Assembly (NCBI RefSeq): GCF_030249855.1
Contig: NZ_JANURN010000008.1
Span: 43,420 to 107,419, forward strand
Source: Helicobacter_B zhangjianzhongii
Lineage (GTDB): Bacteria; Campylobacterota; Campylobacteria; Campylobacterales; Helicobacteraceae
Length of the DNA: 64,000 bases
Direction of reading: 5' to 3'
In this document: in pieces, positions 41,349 through 49,707 of the stretch
How positions within the stretch are numbered: the stretch's first letter is position 1
Layout: every line of letters starts with the position of its first letter
Notes under the pieces: model-generated
What the model saw: the letters and a program-made list of their open reading frames with translations, nothing else
Told to the model about the DNA's origin: nothing
Database searches by the model: none
Program-made: the position numbers and the translations under genes

Positions 41349-42037
41349 AATTTAAACCCATATTCTAGTGAGACAACGCCTGTTGGGCTAAAGTGCGATG
41401 CTCTGCGTGCTGGCAAGAAGCGGTAGATGAGATTGACTCGATTATGCTTGCCTAGCATAGCGGTAATGCCTGCTTGCATATACACTTCTCCGGCTTTTTT
41501 CATTCTGCTCCATCGATTGTAGTCCTGCTTGTCATAGTAGAGATATGCATCAGCTCCAATCCCCAAAATCCCCCCTAAAAACGCACTATGATCTCTAGAG
41601 ATAGGGAACTCTGCTATGGCATCAAGCCCTAGAGAAATCATAGTTAGCATACCAGAATGCTTGCCAAACCCCATATCAAACCCAAAAGATCCGCGCACCC
41701 CTATGTATTGATTAAAAAAGCTTATCGTGCCTATGCGTAGCCCAAATGAAGGGATAGGAATAATATTATCATACGGGCTAGCGATGTCGTTGTTAATGCT
41801 AATGCCATCATTTCCGGTGTTGCCATTAAGCAGGCTTACTCCAGCCCCAACGCCGATGTATTTACCACTTTTTTGGCGGCTTATGGCGGTGCGATTTGTG
41901 ATAGCTTGACATAGATCATCACAGGCTACTTGATCTATGGCGGGTTTTTGCTGTTTAGCAAGTGCCAAGCCAAATAGGCACGCATACACCATAAGCACCA
42001 AAGGTGTGCGTATGATGAGAGTTGTGAGTCGTGCCAT
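41345..42037 (-). CDS. Helicobacter-type outer membrane beta-barrel protein
   Basis: A small barrel with no recognised named family. The ATG at 42037 gives a signal peptide (RLTTLIIRTPLVLMVYACLF) ending near LALAKQQ; longer frames to 42109 add residues with no RBS. Alternating hydrophobic strands with turns (YIGVGAGVSLLNGNTGNDG, FGLRIGTISFFNQYIGVRG) and a terminal Phe (VVSLEYGFKF) support outer-membrane insertion. A Cys pair near the mature N-terminus (VACDDLCQA) may form a disulfide. The gene is convergent with leuA. Confidence 0.75.
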   Translation of the reverse strand: MARLTTLIIRTPLVLMVYACLFGLALAKQQKPAIDQVACDDLCQAITNRTAISRQKSGKYIGVGAGVSLLNGNTGNDGISINNDIASPYDNIIPIPSFGLRIGTISFFNQYIGVRGSFGFDMGFGKHSGMLTMISLGLDAIAEFPISRDHSAFLGGILGIGADAYLYYDKQDYNRWSRMKKAGEVYMQAGITAMLGKHNRVNLIYRFLPARRASHFSPTGVVSLEYGFKF

Positions 42038-42167
42038 ATTGATAAGCCTTGCGATAAATGGCGTGATTTTAACACAAGATGTCTTAAGGCATATCAATGC
42101 CCATAGCAATGCTAGATTCTAAGCAGGCGCAATAAGCATAGCGACCAAAGCACAAGCAAAGGACCCC

Positions 42168-42233
42168 CTAGAATCCACTTTTGATTTATGGATTGCCGCG
42201 CTCGCTCGCTATGACAAGAAAAGTGGATTCTAG
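42168..42233. repeat. Motif pair around a palindromic unit
   Basis: GTGGATTCTAG occurs as 42168-42178 (minus) and 42223-42233 (plus), facing away from each other across a short palindromic unit (GGATTGCCGCGCTCGC...TATGAC, 42189-42216). It opens an 887-nt gap (42038-42924) that holds only repeats. Confidence 0.75.
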
Positions 42234-42236
42234 GGG

Positions 42237-42390
42237 GTAGGCGATTCAGCCTTGGGTGAGCAATTCACGCCATTGAAAAATTTAGGGCAGTCACTATCGC
42301 CAAAATAGCTCCTACCCTAAATTTTTCAAAGCACGCAAGGACCCCACCGCAACTCTTAGAATCGTGCGGCAGTAAAGCAGGTTTTGTAAA
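42237..42390. repeat. Dispersed repeat C, copy 2, with large stem-loop
   Basis: Nearly identical to 27191-27346. The arms are 15 bp (42273-42287 and 42315-42329), one A and one T shorter than in copy 1, so pairing is kept. The 27-nt loop differs at one base. Confidence 0.8.
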
Positions 42391-42431
42391 GCAACCAAGC
42401 TTTTTGAAGTAAAACAGGCTTTGTGAAAACA

Positions 42432-42483
42432 CCTTTTATCGTCATCGCGAGCGGTGTTTGCACCGCTCGCGATGACGATAAAA
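42432..42483. repeat. Perfect 24-bp inverted repeat with TTTG loop
   Basis: Arms 42432-42455 and 42460-42483 are exact reverse complements. The arm contains CGTCATCGCGAGC, so this is the palindromic repeat family with both halves complete. It could form a very stable hairpin on either strand. Confidence 0.9.
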
Positions 42484-42550
42484 GCTTGAAAAATTAAACA
42501 ACTCACAGGCGGTAGGATTACAAAAAATGGATTCTGGGATTAAGTAAAAA

Positions 42551-42794
42551 ATGCAAAACGCCAAAAGTGTAAAAAGTGGATTCTAGGGGTGGGGTGGATT
42601 TTTCATCTGCTTGTTTTCTTCTCCTAGGACTCTAAGATTTTTGCTTTGGGATTCTAGGATTGTGGAGCTAGAATCGTGGTTTTTCAAAGCGAGCGAGTGA
42701 GATAAGACTAGAGGTCTATCGAGCGAGCGGGCTGATGAAATCCGCGATTCTAGCCCGCAAGCTGAATCCCTCTTAGCAAACGAGGATTCTAGGC
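42551..42794. repeat. Dispersed repeat E followed by inverted repeat B
   Basis: 42551-42647 matches 28275-28369 and includes GTGGATTCTAG at 42576-42586. 42648-42794 is repeat B in inverted orientation relative to 12723 and 27034, bounded by GATTCTAG copies. A palindromic unit follows at 42808-42843. An 87-codon frame across this region is only the repeat read through. Confidence 0.8.
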
Positions 42795-42924
42795 AAACAC
42801 TTTTCTTCATCATCGCGAGCCTTGCACTAGCGGCGTGGCGATCCACAGCACAAAATGGATTCTAATCCAAAGACACAAAGCCTAGAATCTAGTTTGCCAC
42901 TAGGGTGATGATTGTGGCTAGGGA

Positions 42925-43875
42925 TTATGCTTTCATTTCTAAAAATGGCTCTTTTTGGAGATTGAGCTTGCTAAACAATACTTCATCGCTTGTAGGAGCA
43001 GCGTTGCTTGTGGTAAGCAATTTATCACCATAAAAGACAGAATTCGCCCCGGCAAAAAAGCACAAAGCTTGCAGCTCTTCACTCATCGCCTTTCTCCCAG
43101 CAGATAAGCGGATATAAGAAGTTGGCATAAGGATTCTAGCAAGGGCTATTGTGCGCACGAAGTCAAATTTATCCACTTCAGGGGCTTCACTTAGCGGCGT
43201 GCCCGGGATTTTTACAAGCTGATTGATAGGCACGGATTCTGGTGGGGTGGGGAGATTGGCAAGTAACAAGAGCATATTGATCCTATCATCATTGCTTTCA
43301 CCCATACCCAAGATCCCACCTACACAGATTTTAAGCCCTGCATCGCGCACATTAGCGATAGTATCAAGCCGATCTTCAAAGGTGCGCGTAGAGATCACTT
43401 GCCCGTAATGCTCTTTTGAAGTATCGATATTGTGATTATAAAAATCTAGCCCTGCGTCTTTAAGCTTTAGGGCATTGTCTTTAGAGAGAAGTCCCAGCGT
43501 TACACAAGTCTCTAGCCCTAGCTTTTTGACTTCTTTTATACTTTCACAAATCTCTTCTAGCTCCTTTTCACTAGGGCTACGCCCAGAAGCCCCCATACAA
43601 AACCTAGAACTCCCAGCGTCTTTTGCCTGTTTGGCTAGGGCGAGAATGCTGTTTTTATCGAGCATTTTTTGTGGCTTTGTGCCTGTGGCATAATGCGCGC
43701 TTTGTGCGCAGTAGCTGCAGTTTTCTGTGCAGGATCCGGTTTTGATACTAAGCAGGGTGCTTGTTTGGATTGTGTTTGGACAGAAGTGCTTGGTATGCAC
43801 GCTATGGGCTTTGGCAAGTAGCTCCATAAAGGGCTGATAGAAGATTTCTTTGGCTTCTTCAAAAGTGTAGGACAT
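42925..43875 (-). CDS. bioB: Biotin synthase
   Basis: A radical-SAM enzyme that inserts sulfur into dethiobiotin. The 316 residues show the [4Fe-4S] loop KTGSCTENCSYCAQS (CxxxCxxC) preceded by STLLSIKTG, then LGLETCVTLGLL, YNHNIDTSKEHYGQ and the late Arg/Asn/Cys block around IRLSAGRKAM that binds the second cluster. The ATG at 43875 is chosen because AAGGAG lies 5 nt upstream, while a GTG 3 nt earlier would be too close. No other bio gene is adjacent. Confidence 0.96.
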   Translation of the reverse strand: MSYTFEEAKEIFYQPFMELLAKAHSVHTKHFCPNTIQTSTLLSIKTGSCTENCSYCAQSAHYATGTKPQKMLDKNSILALAKQAKDAGSSRFCMGASGRSPSEKELEEICESIKEVKKLGLETCVTLGLLSKDNALKLKDAGLDFYNHNIDTSKEHYGQVISTRTFEDRLDTIANVRDAGLKICVGGILGMGESNDDRINMLLLLANLPTPPESVPINQLVKIPGTPLSEAPEVDKFDFVRTIALARILMPTSYIRLSAGRKAMSEELQALCFFAGANSVFYGDKLLTTSNAAPTSDEVLFSKLNLQKEPFLEMKA

Positions 43876-43975
43876 CACTGCTCCTTAAACTAGCAAGTAA
43901 AATCGCGCATTATAGCGAAGTTTTAGGTTTTTGCTTGTTGGGGGTTTTACTTGATTGATTTTGTGTTTTATTTAG

Positions 43976-43981
43976 TATAAT
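43976..43981 (+). promoter_or_regulatory. Candidate -10 box of the hemerythrin gene
   Basis: Perfect TATAAT in an AT-rich stretch, 25 nt before the ATG at 44006. Confidence 0.45.
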
Positions 43982-44005
43982 TAGCAAAAATGCTTAGGGG
44001 TTGTG

Positions 44006-44596
44006 ATGTTTATTCCGGAGTGGGATGATCAGTATAGTGTCCATAATGGACACATTGATAAGCAGCATCAGCAGCTTTTCAAGCTTGCTAAACAAGCGGC
44101 GATACTTATCCATAAACAAGTGGATTCTAGTGAGATCAAAGCGATTTTGATGGAGCTTTTTGACTATATGAAATTCCACTTCCGCGATGAAGAAGCCTAT
44201 ATGGAGCAAATCGGCTACCCAAATCTCCCCGCACACAGAGAAATACACAAGGATATGATCGAGCGCGTAACAGATCTTATCCAAAATATCAAATACGACT
44301 TCAAGCAAAAGCTTGCCATAATCACGCGCGATTGGCTGGTCGAGCATATTATGAAAGAAGATATGAAAATCGAGCGGTGGTATGAGGAGTATAAAAATTC
44401 GCAGTTGCTTGAAGGCGGTGCGCAAGAAGACGCCATATCGCAGGCAAAAATGGAGATCGGGCATTTTTATAAATGCGATTGTAGGGATTCGTTTCGGGTG
44501 CTTGAGACTATCCATCAAAAGATTCTAAGTGGGCAGACTTATCACTGCAAAAAGTGCAATGCCAAAATCTCCTTTGTCCAAGATATGCAGTTGTAG
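44006..44596 (+). CDS. Bacteriohemerythrin with C-terminal Cys cluster
   Basis: A di-iron oxygen-binding protein. The hemerythrin domain (about 1-135) has PEWDDQYSVHNGHIDKQHQQ, then FHFRDEEAYME, LPAHREIHKDM and WLVEHIMKEDM, which supply the His and carboxylate ligands. A 60-residue C-terminal extension carries CDC and YHCKKCNAKI, a C-x-C...C-x2-C set that may bind zinc. Oxygen carriage or sensing to protect microaerophilic metabolism is the usual proposal. ATG 44006 (RBS AGGGG) is chosen over GTG 44003. An in-frame GTGGATTCTAG at 44120 encodes VDSS within the domain. Confidence 0.9.
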   Translation: MFIPEWDDQYSVHNGHIDKQHQQLFKLAKQAAILIHKQVDSSEIKAILMELFDYMKFHFRDEEAYMEQIGYPNLPAHREIHKDMIERVTDLIQNIKYDFKQKLAIITRDWLVEHIMKEDMKIERWYEEYKNSQLLEGGAQEDAISQAKMEIGHFYKCDCRDSFRVLETIHQKILSGQTYHCKKCNAKISFVQDMQL

Positions 44597-44676
44597 GGGT
44601 GTGCAGCTAGGGTGTGCTAGATTCTAGGCATTTAGGTAGAATCTAGACAATTTATCTCATTGAAGAAAGGATACAA

Positions 44677-45210
44677 ATGCAAGTGTTTGGCTCAATTATT
44701 TGGGTGCTTTTTAGCGTGATGATTATTGTTGGTGGTGTGGTAGGGTGCTTCACACCTTTAGAGGTTGTAGCAAGCTTGGCATTTTTGCTACCGATATTTT
44801 TGTGCGTAGGTGGTGTGGCAGATATTTTATACTATTTTCGTGTGAGAGAGTTTGCCGGGGCTAGGGCATTGCTCTTTTCTGGGATTTTTAATCTCCTATT
44901 AGCGATTATTTTCTTTAGTATGGGAGTAGAATCCACTTCTGCTACGATTGTGTATTTTGTCGCGTTTTTAGCGATGTTTCGTGGGATGCTGGCATTTGTC
45001 TATGCGTTTGATCTTAGGCAGCTCCACACGGGTGCATTTTGGGTGGTGTTATTGCTTGGTGTGCTAAATATTGCCGTTGCGATGATTTTCATAGCATTCC
45101 CAGCCATTGGTGGGATCACCATAGGGATTATGGTGTCTTTGTTTATCGTGCTTTTTGGTATCGCATCTTTACTTGGGTGGTGGAGTGCGCGCACGCTTTT
45201 TCGACCATAG
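44677..45210 (+). CDS. HdeD/DUF308 family membrane protein
   Basis: A 177-residue inner-membrane protein with about six short helices arranged as repeats (VLFSVMIIVGGVVGCFTP, ALLFSGIFNLLLAIIFF, VVLLLGVLNIAVAMIFIAFP), matching the DUF308/HdeD family. HdeD of E. coli is linked to acid resistance, but the biochemical role is unknown. It ends directly before the addB start, so it may be expressed with addB. RBS AAAGGA precedes the ATG. Confidence 0.82.
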   Translation: MQVFGSIIWVLFSVMIIVGGVVGCFTPLEVVASLAFLLPIFLCVGGVADILYYFRVREFAGARALLFSGIFNLLLAIIFFSMGVESTSATIVYFVAFLAMFRGMLAFVYAFDLRQLHTGAFWVVLLLGVLNIAVAMIFIAFPAIGGITIGIMVSLFIVLFGIASLLGWWSARTLFRP

Positions 45211-47790
45211 GTGATGCATACGCTAGATTCTAGGCTCTTTGTCTTTTCGACACAAAGGGCTATAACGAGTTTTTATGCCAGCCAGCAAGAGGGGCTTATG
45301 CCTAAGGCTATGGGGATTGATGAGCTATTTTCTCGCGCATTTTTTACCCCTAGCAAAAGCGCGGCTTCTTCACATATTTATAGGATTCTACTCCATACAA
45401 TTTTACGCGATTTGCTTGCTCAAAGACCCGCGCTTACAAAGCTGCTTGTCTTTGAGCAAAGCTTCTTAGGATATTTGCAAGGGAGTGAGTTTCTCCTGCC
45501 ATTTTTCCGCGAGATCGCACGCCACAAAGTTGCGATGAGTGAGATCCCTTTGCGCGATATTTATGCGGATTATGAAGAGCATTTGGCGATTTTAGAGGAG
45601 ATTTATACGCGCTTTGTAGCTAGGCTTGATGAGCTAGGCTTAGAGTGGCTTGATGATAAGCAAGAAGTGATTAAGGAATTTGTCCAAGGATTTAGCCAGA
45701 TAGAAATCTATCTTGATGGGCTATTAAACCCCATTGAGCAAGACAAGCTCTATGCCCTAAGTGCCTATACTCCGCTATATATTCACATTGACACAGATAG
45801 CTATAATTATGCGTATTTTCGGTGGTTGTATGCAGAGATAGAGCCGGGGTTTAGCTATACGATTATTTTGGATTCTAGGGAGGTGGATTCTAAGGGGGTG
45901 GCTAAGGGGGCTGATTGTAGAAAAGTGGATTCTAGTGGTGTGGCTGTGGGATCTACCCCCAGCACTACACTTGCACGCAAGCACGCCCTACCTGATCCCA
46001 AGCAGATTCATATCCACGCATTATATTTTGAGCTACGCATAGCTCAATGTAGCTTTGTGCTAGAGAAAGTGCGCGGGCTGCTGGCAAGTGGCGTTAGTGG
46101 CGATGAGATCATTATCATCACGCCAGATGAGAGCTTTAGCGAGTATTTTGCCCTGCTAGATTCTGCGCATAATCTCAACTACGCTATGGGGAGGGAGCTG
46201 CTCTCATCGCCCAAAATCCGCGCGTGGTGTGATGAGCTGCGCTCTGTGCTAGAAGCGATCACGCAGCGACCAAATGCGATGAGTGATTTGGCATTTGTAG
46301 AATCCATTTTTACTTATATTTTTACCCAAGCAAACGCCAAGGCAAACACCCAAACAAGCCTAGATTCTACCAATGCCCCTATTTATCAAGCGCATTCTAG
46401 TTTAGATTCTAGCCATATAGCACTCCTTGATACTCTGCCGCCTTGTCCGCTTACTACACGCTTGCAGGCAAAGATTCTGGGGATTATAGGGGATTATTTG
46501 CGTGTGGAGAGCGTGCTAGAAGAGTTTGGCTATGGGCAGCTTTTGGAGCTGCTTTTCTTGCGCATACAGGAGCTAGGCGTTGATGATGTCTTTGGCGGGA
46601 AAGTCCGTGTTATGGGGGTTTTGGAGACTAGGGGGATTGCGTGTGATTATGTGATTATGGTGGATTGCAATAGTGGCTTTCTGCCTAGGATCAAAGAGAG
46701 CGATGTGTTTTTAAACACCGCCATTAGAGAAAAGCTACAAATGCCCACTTTGCAAGATAGAGAAAACCTCCAAAAGCATTATTACTACCAGCTTTTTATG
46801 TGTGCGCGTAAAGGTGTGTTTGTAACTTTCACGCACAATGAAGAAGCCAGAGAATCTAGCCTACTCAATGAGCTAGAGCTACAAGGTGTGTCTATCACGC
46901 GCGATAATGGCGATAATCTCTACGCGCTTTTTGCTGTGAATGAGCCTAAGCCCTATGTAGAAGAAGAGATTGTGGCAAAAGTGGGGGATTTTGTCTTTTC
47001 GCCTACGAGCTTGGCGGTATTTGCAGAGTGCAAGCGCAAGTTTTACTGCCGCTATATCGCTAGGCTTAAAGAGCCAGAGCCACTAGAATCCACTTTTGAC
47101 TCTCTAGCATTGGGCGAGCTTGTGCATAAGGCTCTTGAGCATTCTTATGGTGCGCGCGTGGGTGTAGTGTGTGATAAAGCGTGTATGCAGATGATTGAGC
47201 AAGAGTGTCAGGAGTATTTGCGCACGCAGCTTCAGCATACCCAAACGCAAGGCTTTAGCTATGAGCTAATCCGCCAAGATTTGCGCGGGTTTTGGCAGCT
47301 AGAAAGGAGGCTTGCTAGGAGTGGATTTTTTGTTTTGGCGTGTGAGCAGGGGTTTGTCTCAAGTGTTGCGATTGATTCTAAGCAGTATAAAATCACAGGC
47401 AAAATCGATCGCATAGATAAGCTAGCAGATGGCAAGTGGCGCGTGATTGACTACAAGCTCTCTAAGCCTAGCAAAGCAAGCAGAGACAAGCACTTATTGC
47501 AGCTAGCATTCTACCGCTTGGCGTTAGAGTCTAGCGCGCTTGTCTTTAGTGATACTGCTAGTGCGCTTGCTGGCACAAAGCCCACACGCATAGAATCTAT
47601 GGTCTATTATCTCAAAGATGCAAAGCCGCAAAAAGACCGCGCACTTCTCTTATCTCAAGAAGACTTTCACGCCCAAAAGGAGCGTATTATAGAGCTGTTT
47701 AAGCAAACAAGTGGCGAAGTGTGCTTTGAAAAGACACAAGATACGACAAGCTGTGTGCATTGTGCGTATGCAGATATGTGCAATCGCTAG
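45211..47790 (+). CDS. addB: AddB subunit of the AddAB helicase-nuclease
   Basis: Works with AddA in double-strand break repair and recombination. The 859 residues lack a clear Walker A, as in other AddB of this group, but the C-terminal third is a RecB-type nuclease: SPTSLAVFAECKRKFYCRYI, LGELVHKALEH, GKIDRIDKL and VIDYKLSKP (D-x-K). A closing CVHCAYADMC with the earlier Cys would bind a [4Fe-4S] cluster. The N-terminal half has two Ser/Thr-rich inserts (about 220-250 and 370-400) encoded by GTGGATTCTAG copies. The start is GTG 45211 or ATG 45214; no clear RBS. AddA is not in the window. Confidence 0.85.
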   Translation: MMHTLDSRLFVFSTQRAITSFYASQQEGLMPKAMGIDELFSRAFFTPSKSAASSHIYRILLHTILRDLLAQRPALTKLLVFEQSFLGYLQGSEFLLPFFREIARHKVAMSEIPLRDIYADYEEHLAILEEIYTRFVARLDELGLEWLDDKQEVIKEFVQGFSQIEIYLDGLLNPIEQDKLYALSAYTPLYIHIDTDSYNYAYFRWLYAEIEPGFSYTIILDSREVDSKGVAKGADCRKVDSSGVAVGSTPSTTLARKHALPDPKQIHIHALYFELRIAQCSFVLEKVRGLLASGVSGDEIIIITPDESFSEYFALLDSAHNLNYAMGRELLSSPKIRAWCDELRSVLEAITQRPNAMSDLAFVESIFTYIFTQANAKANTQTSLDSTNAPIYQAHSSLDSSHIALLDTLPPCPLTTRLQAKILGIIGDYLRVESVLEEFGYGQLLELLFLRIQELGVDDVFGGKVRVMGVLETRGIACDYVIMVDCNSGFLPRIKESDVFLNTAIREKLQMPTLQDRENLQKHYYYQLFMCARKGVFVTFTHNEEARESSLLNELELQGVSITRDNGDNLYALFAVNEPKPYVEEEIVAKVGDFVFSPTSLAVFAECKRKFYCRYIARLKEPEPLESTFDSLALGELVHKALEHSYGARVGVVCDKACMQMIEQECQEYLRTQLQHTQTQGFSYELIRQDLRGFWQLERRLARSGFFVLACEQGFVSSVAIDSKQYKITGKIDRIDKLADGKWRVIDYKLSKPSKASRDKHLLQLAFYRLALESSALVFSDTASALAGTKPTRIESMVYYLKDAKPQKDRALLLSQEDFHAQKERIIELFKQTSGEVCFEKTQDTTSCVHCAYADMCNR

Positions 47791-47870
47791 AATCCACACT
47801 GCTATTTTATTAAGTGTTATTATTTTGTGTTATAGTGGCGACTTTTATTTACTTACACAAGGAGAAAGCT

Positions 47871-48362
47871 ATGAAAAGATTAGTAGCATTGGCATTGTTG
47901 TGTGGGCTTGTGTCATCAAGCTTTGCGATTGGTATAGGGAAGTTTAAGATCAACCCAGAAGCAGGTGTAAGCTATGGTATGGCTACACCAAGCAAGACAA
48001 GCGATCTAGGTGGCTATGCTAGAATCTGGCTTGGTGGCAATGGCTTCACAGTCGCGCCTATGGTGAAGTATAACTATATCTTTGGAGTAGATGAGCAAAA
48101 AGGCTTTGCTAATATCCAAGCAGGCGGACTTATGGGGTATAGGATCTTCCGCTTTACGCCATATATCGGGGCGAGCTACTCTGGCTTTAAAGATGCTGGC
48201 TATGCAGATACGACCGCGCTAAATTACGGGATTTACTTTGATATTCCTATCTTGCCATTAAGTATTGGTATTGATGCAAGCTGGCAAAAGCCTAAAATCC
48301 TTGGCACAGATATTCGCCAATCACAGCACCAAGTCGCTTTGACTTTAGGACTTATCTTCTAA
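47871..48362 (+). CDS. Small outer membrane beta-barrel protein
   Basis: 163 residues from ATG 47871 with AAGGAG upstream; an earlier in-frame start at 47814 would precede the RBS and is rejected. The signal peptide MKRLVALALLCGLVSSSFA is followed by about eight amphipathic strands (YGMATPSKTSDLGGYARIWL, FTPYIGASYSGF) and a terminal Phe (VALTLGLIF). It resembles small Helicobacter porin-like barrels, but no name can be given. It sits 5 nt before truA on the same strand. Confidence 0.78.
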   Translation: MKRLVALALLCGLVSSSFAIGIGKFKINPEAGVSYGMATPSKTSDLGGYARIWLGGNGFTVAPMVKYNYIFGVDEQKGFANIQAGGLMGYRIFRFTPYIGASYSGFKDAGYADTTALNYGIYFDIPILPLSIGIDASWQKPKILGTDIRQSQHQVALTLGLIF

Positions 48363-48367
48363 GATTT

Positions 48368-49120
48368 ATGAAACACTTCGCGCTAAAGATCGCTTATAAT
48401 GGAGCGAGCTTTAGCGGGTTTGCCCCCCAGCGCACGGCGGGCATACAAAGCGTGAGTGAGACACTAGAATCCACTTTATTAACACTCGGTATTGATTCTC
48501 CTGTGATTGGCGCAGGGCGCACGGATAAGGGCGTGCATTCTCTAGGAATGGTCGTGCGCATTTGTGCTAAAGACTGCTGGGATAGTGGGCGGCTTTGTGA
48601 GATTCTAGCCCCAAAGCTCTATCCCCACATCAAGCTTCGCGCAGTATGGGAAGTGGATTCTAGCTTCCACCCGCGATTTAGTGCCCGTGCTAGATCATAT
48701 CTCTATGTGTTTAGTCCGCATTCTATGCTGCCATTTTTCACACCTTTTATCGCAAGAGAGTCGCTAGGGGATTATCGCGCCTTGCAAGAGTGCTTAAAGC
48801 TTTGCGTGGGGGAGCATAATTTCGCGCTTTTTTCAAAGACAGGCTCAAATCCCAAATCCACTATACGCACCATTTATAGCACGCACCTAAGTCCTAGAAT
48901 CTATGCAGGGCAGCAGTGCTATGTCGTGCGTATCGTGGGGAATGCCTTTTTGCGTGCGCAAGTGCGACTGCTGCTTGGAGCGTGCCTTGCTGTATCTAAA
49001 GGCATCATCACTAAAGATGATTTTCTAGCCCAGCGTGATGCAGTGCGCCGCCACTACTCTATCCCAGCAAGCCCACAGGGGCTATATTTTGGCAAAGTTT
49101 GGTATGGCGGGAGATTCTAG
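48368..49120 (+). CDS. truA: tRNA pseudouridine(38-40) synthase
   Basis: Modifies uridines 38-40 in the tRNA anticodon arm. The 250 residues have the catalytic GAGRTDKGVHSLGM (Asp nucleophile), then FSARARSYLYVF, HNFALFSKTGSNPKSTIRTIY and VRIVGNAFLRAQVRLLLG. Two in-frame motif copies (48474-48484 minus, 48653-48663 plus) encode LEST and VDSS, showing that the dispersed motif is tolerated even in a core enzyme. Confidence 0.96.
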   Translation: MKHFALKIAYNGASFSGFAPQRTAGIQSVSETLESTLLTLGIDSPVIGAGRTDKGVHSLGMVVRICAKDCWDSGRLCEILAPKLYPHIKLRAVWEVDSSFHPRFSARARSYLYVFSPHSMLPFFTPFIARESLGDYRALQECLKLCVGEHNFALFSKTGSNPKSTIRTIYSTHLSPRIYAGQQCYVVRIVGNAFLRAQVRLLLGACLAVSKGIITKDDFLAQRDAVRRHYSIPASPQGLYFGKVWYGGRF

Positions 49121-49212
49121 GTGATTTTCTATACACATTGTTATTGTGAGTTAGATACAATTTTACGCCATTTTTACAAGGCAAGAAGCAATCATACACA
49201 TAAGGAATAATA

Positions 49213-49707
49213 ATGATAGACCTAGGCTTAGAGCTACATACAGATACGCTCATCACTTCAAAGACAAACCTAAAAAGTGCCATTACTTACTGCAATCACG
49301 ACTTCTACACTTATAGTGGCTTTTGCGAAGATGAGGTGCTAGGCAAGCCTCACAACATCGTCCGCCATAGAGATATGCCAAAGGCAGTGTTTAAGCTACT
49401 TTGGGAGTATATCAAGCAGGGCAAAGAGGTCTTTGCCTTTGTGAAAAACCGCACCAAAGATAATTCGCACTATTGGGTGTTTGCTAATGTTACGCCATCA
49501 ATTGATATAAACAAAAACATCGTAGGCTACTACTCTGTGCGCAGGAAGCCAAATCCTCGCGCGCTTGAAAGCATTGAGCCACTCTATCGCGCTATGGTAG
49601 AAGCTGAGAGAAATGGCTCCATAGAATCTAGCATAGCGATTTTAGAAGCCGCCTTAGCAGGAAAAGAGTATAATGAATTTATCTTTGAGCTACAAAGGGG
49701 TGCGTGA
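49213..49707 (+). CDS. PAS-domain sensor protein (Aer/CetB-like)
   Basis: A soluble 164-residue protein with one PAS domain (about 10-120) of the Aer type: SAITYCNHDFYTYSGFCEDE, LGKPHNIVRHRDMPKAVF, WVFANVTPSIDINKNIVGYY. These residues resemble the FAD-binding PAS of energy-taxis receptors. Its last 4 nt overlap the ATG of the following chemoreceptor gene, as in the bipartite CetA/CetB pair of Campylobacter, so the two probably act together in redox taxis. The last 30 residues are helical. RBS AAGGA precedes the ATG. Confidence 0.87.
   Translation: MIDLGLELHTDTLITSKTNLKSAITYCNHDFYTYSGFCEDEVLGKPHNIVRHRDMPKAVFKLLWEYIKQGKEVFAFVKNRTKDNSHYWVFANVTPSIDINKNIVGYYSVRRKPNPRALESIEPLYRAMVEAERNGSIESSIAILEAALAGKEYNEFIFELQRGA

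Noticed and set aside
42583..42846. 87-codon minus-strand frame in the 42-kb gap
   Set aside because: It is the translation of repeats E and B and a palindrome; the same repeats occur elsewhere in non-coding positions.
42237..42850. CRISPR array
   Set aside because: Repeats are palindromic, unevenly spaced and without unique equal-length spacers; no cas genes are present.
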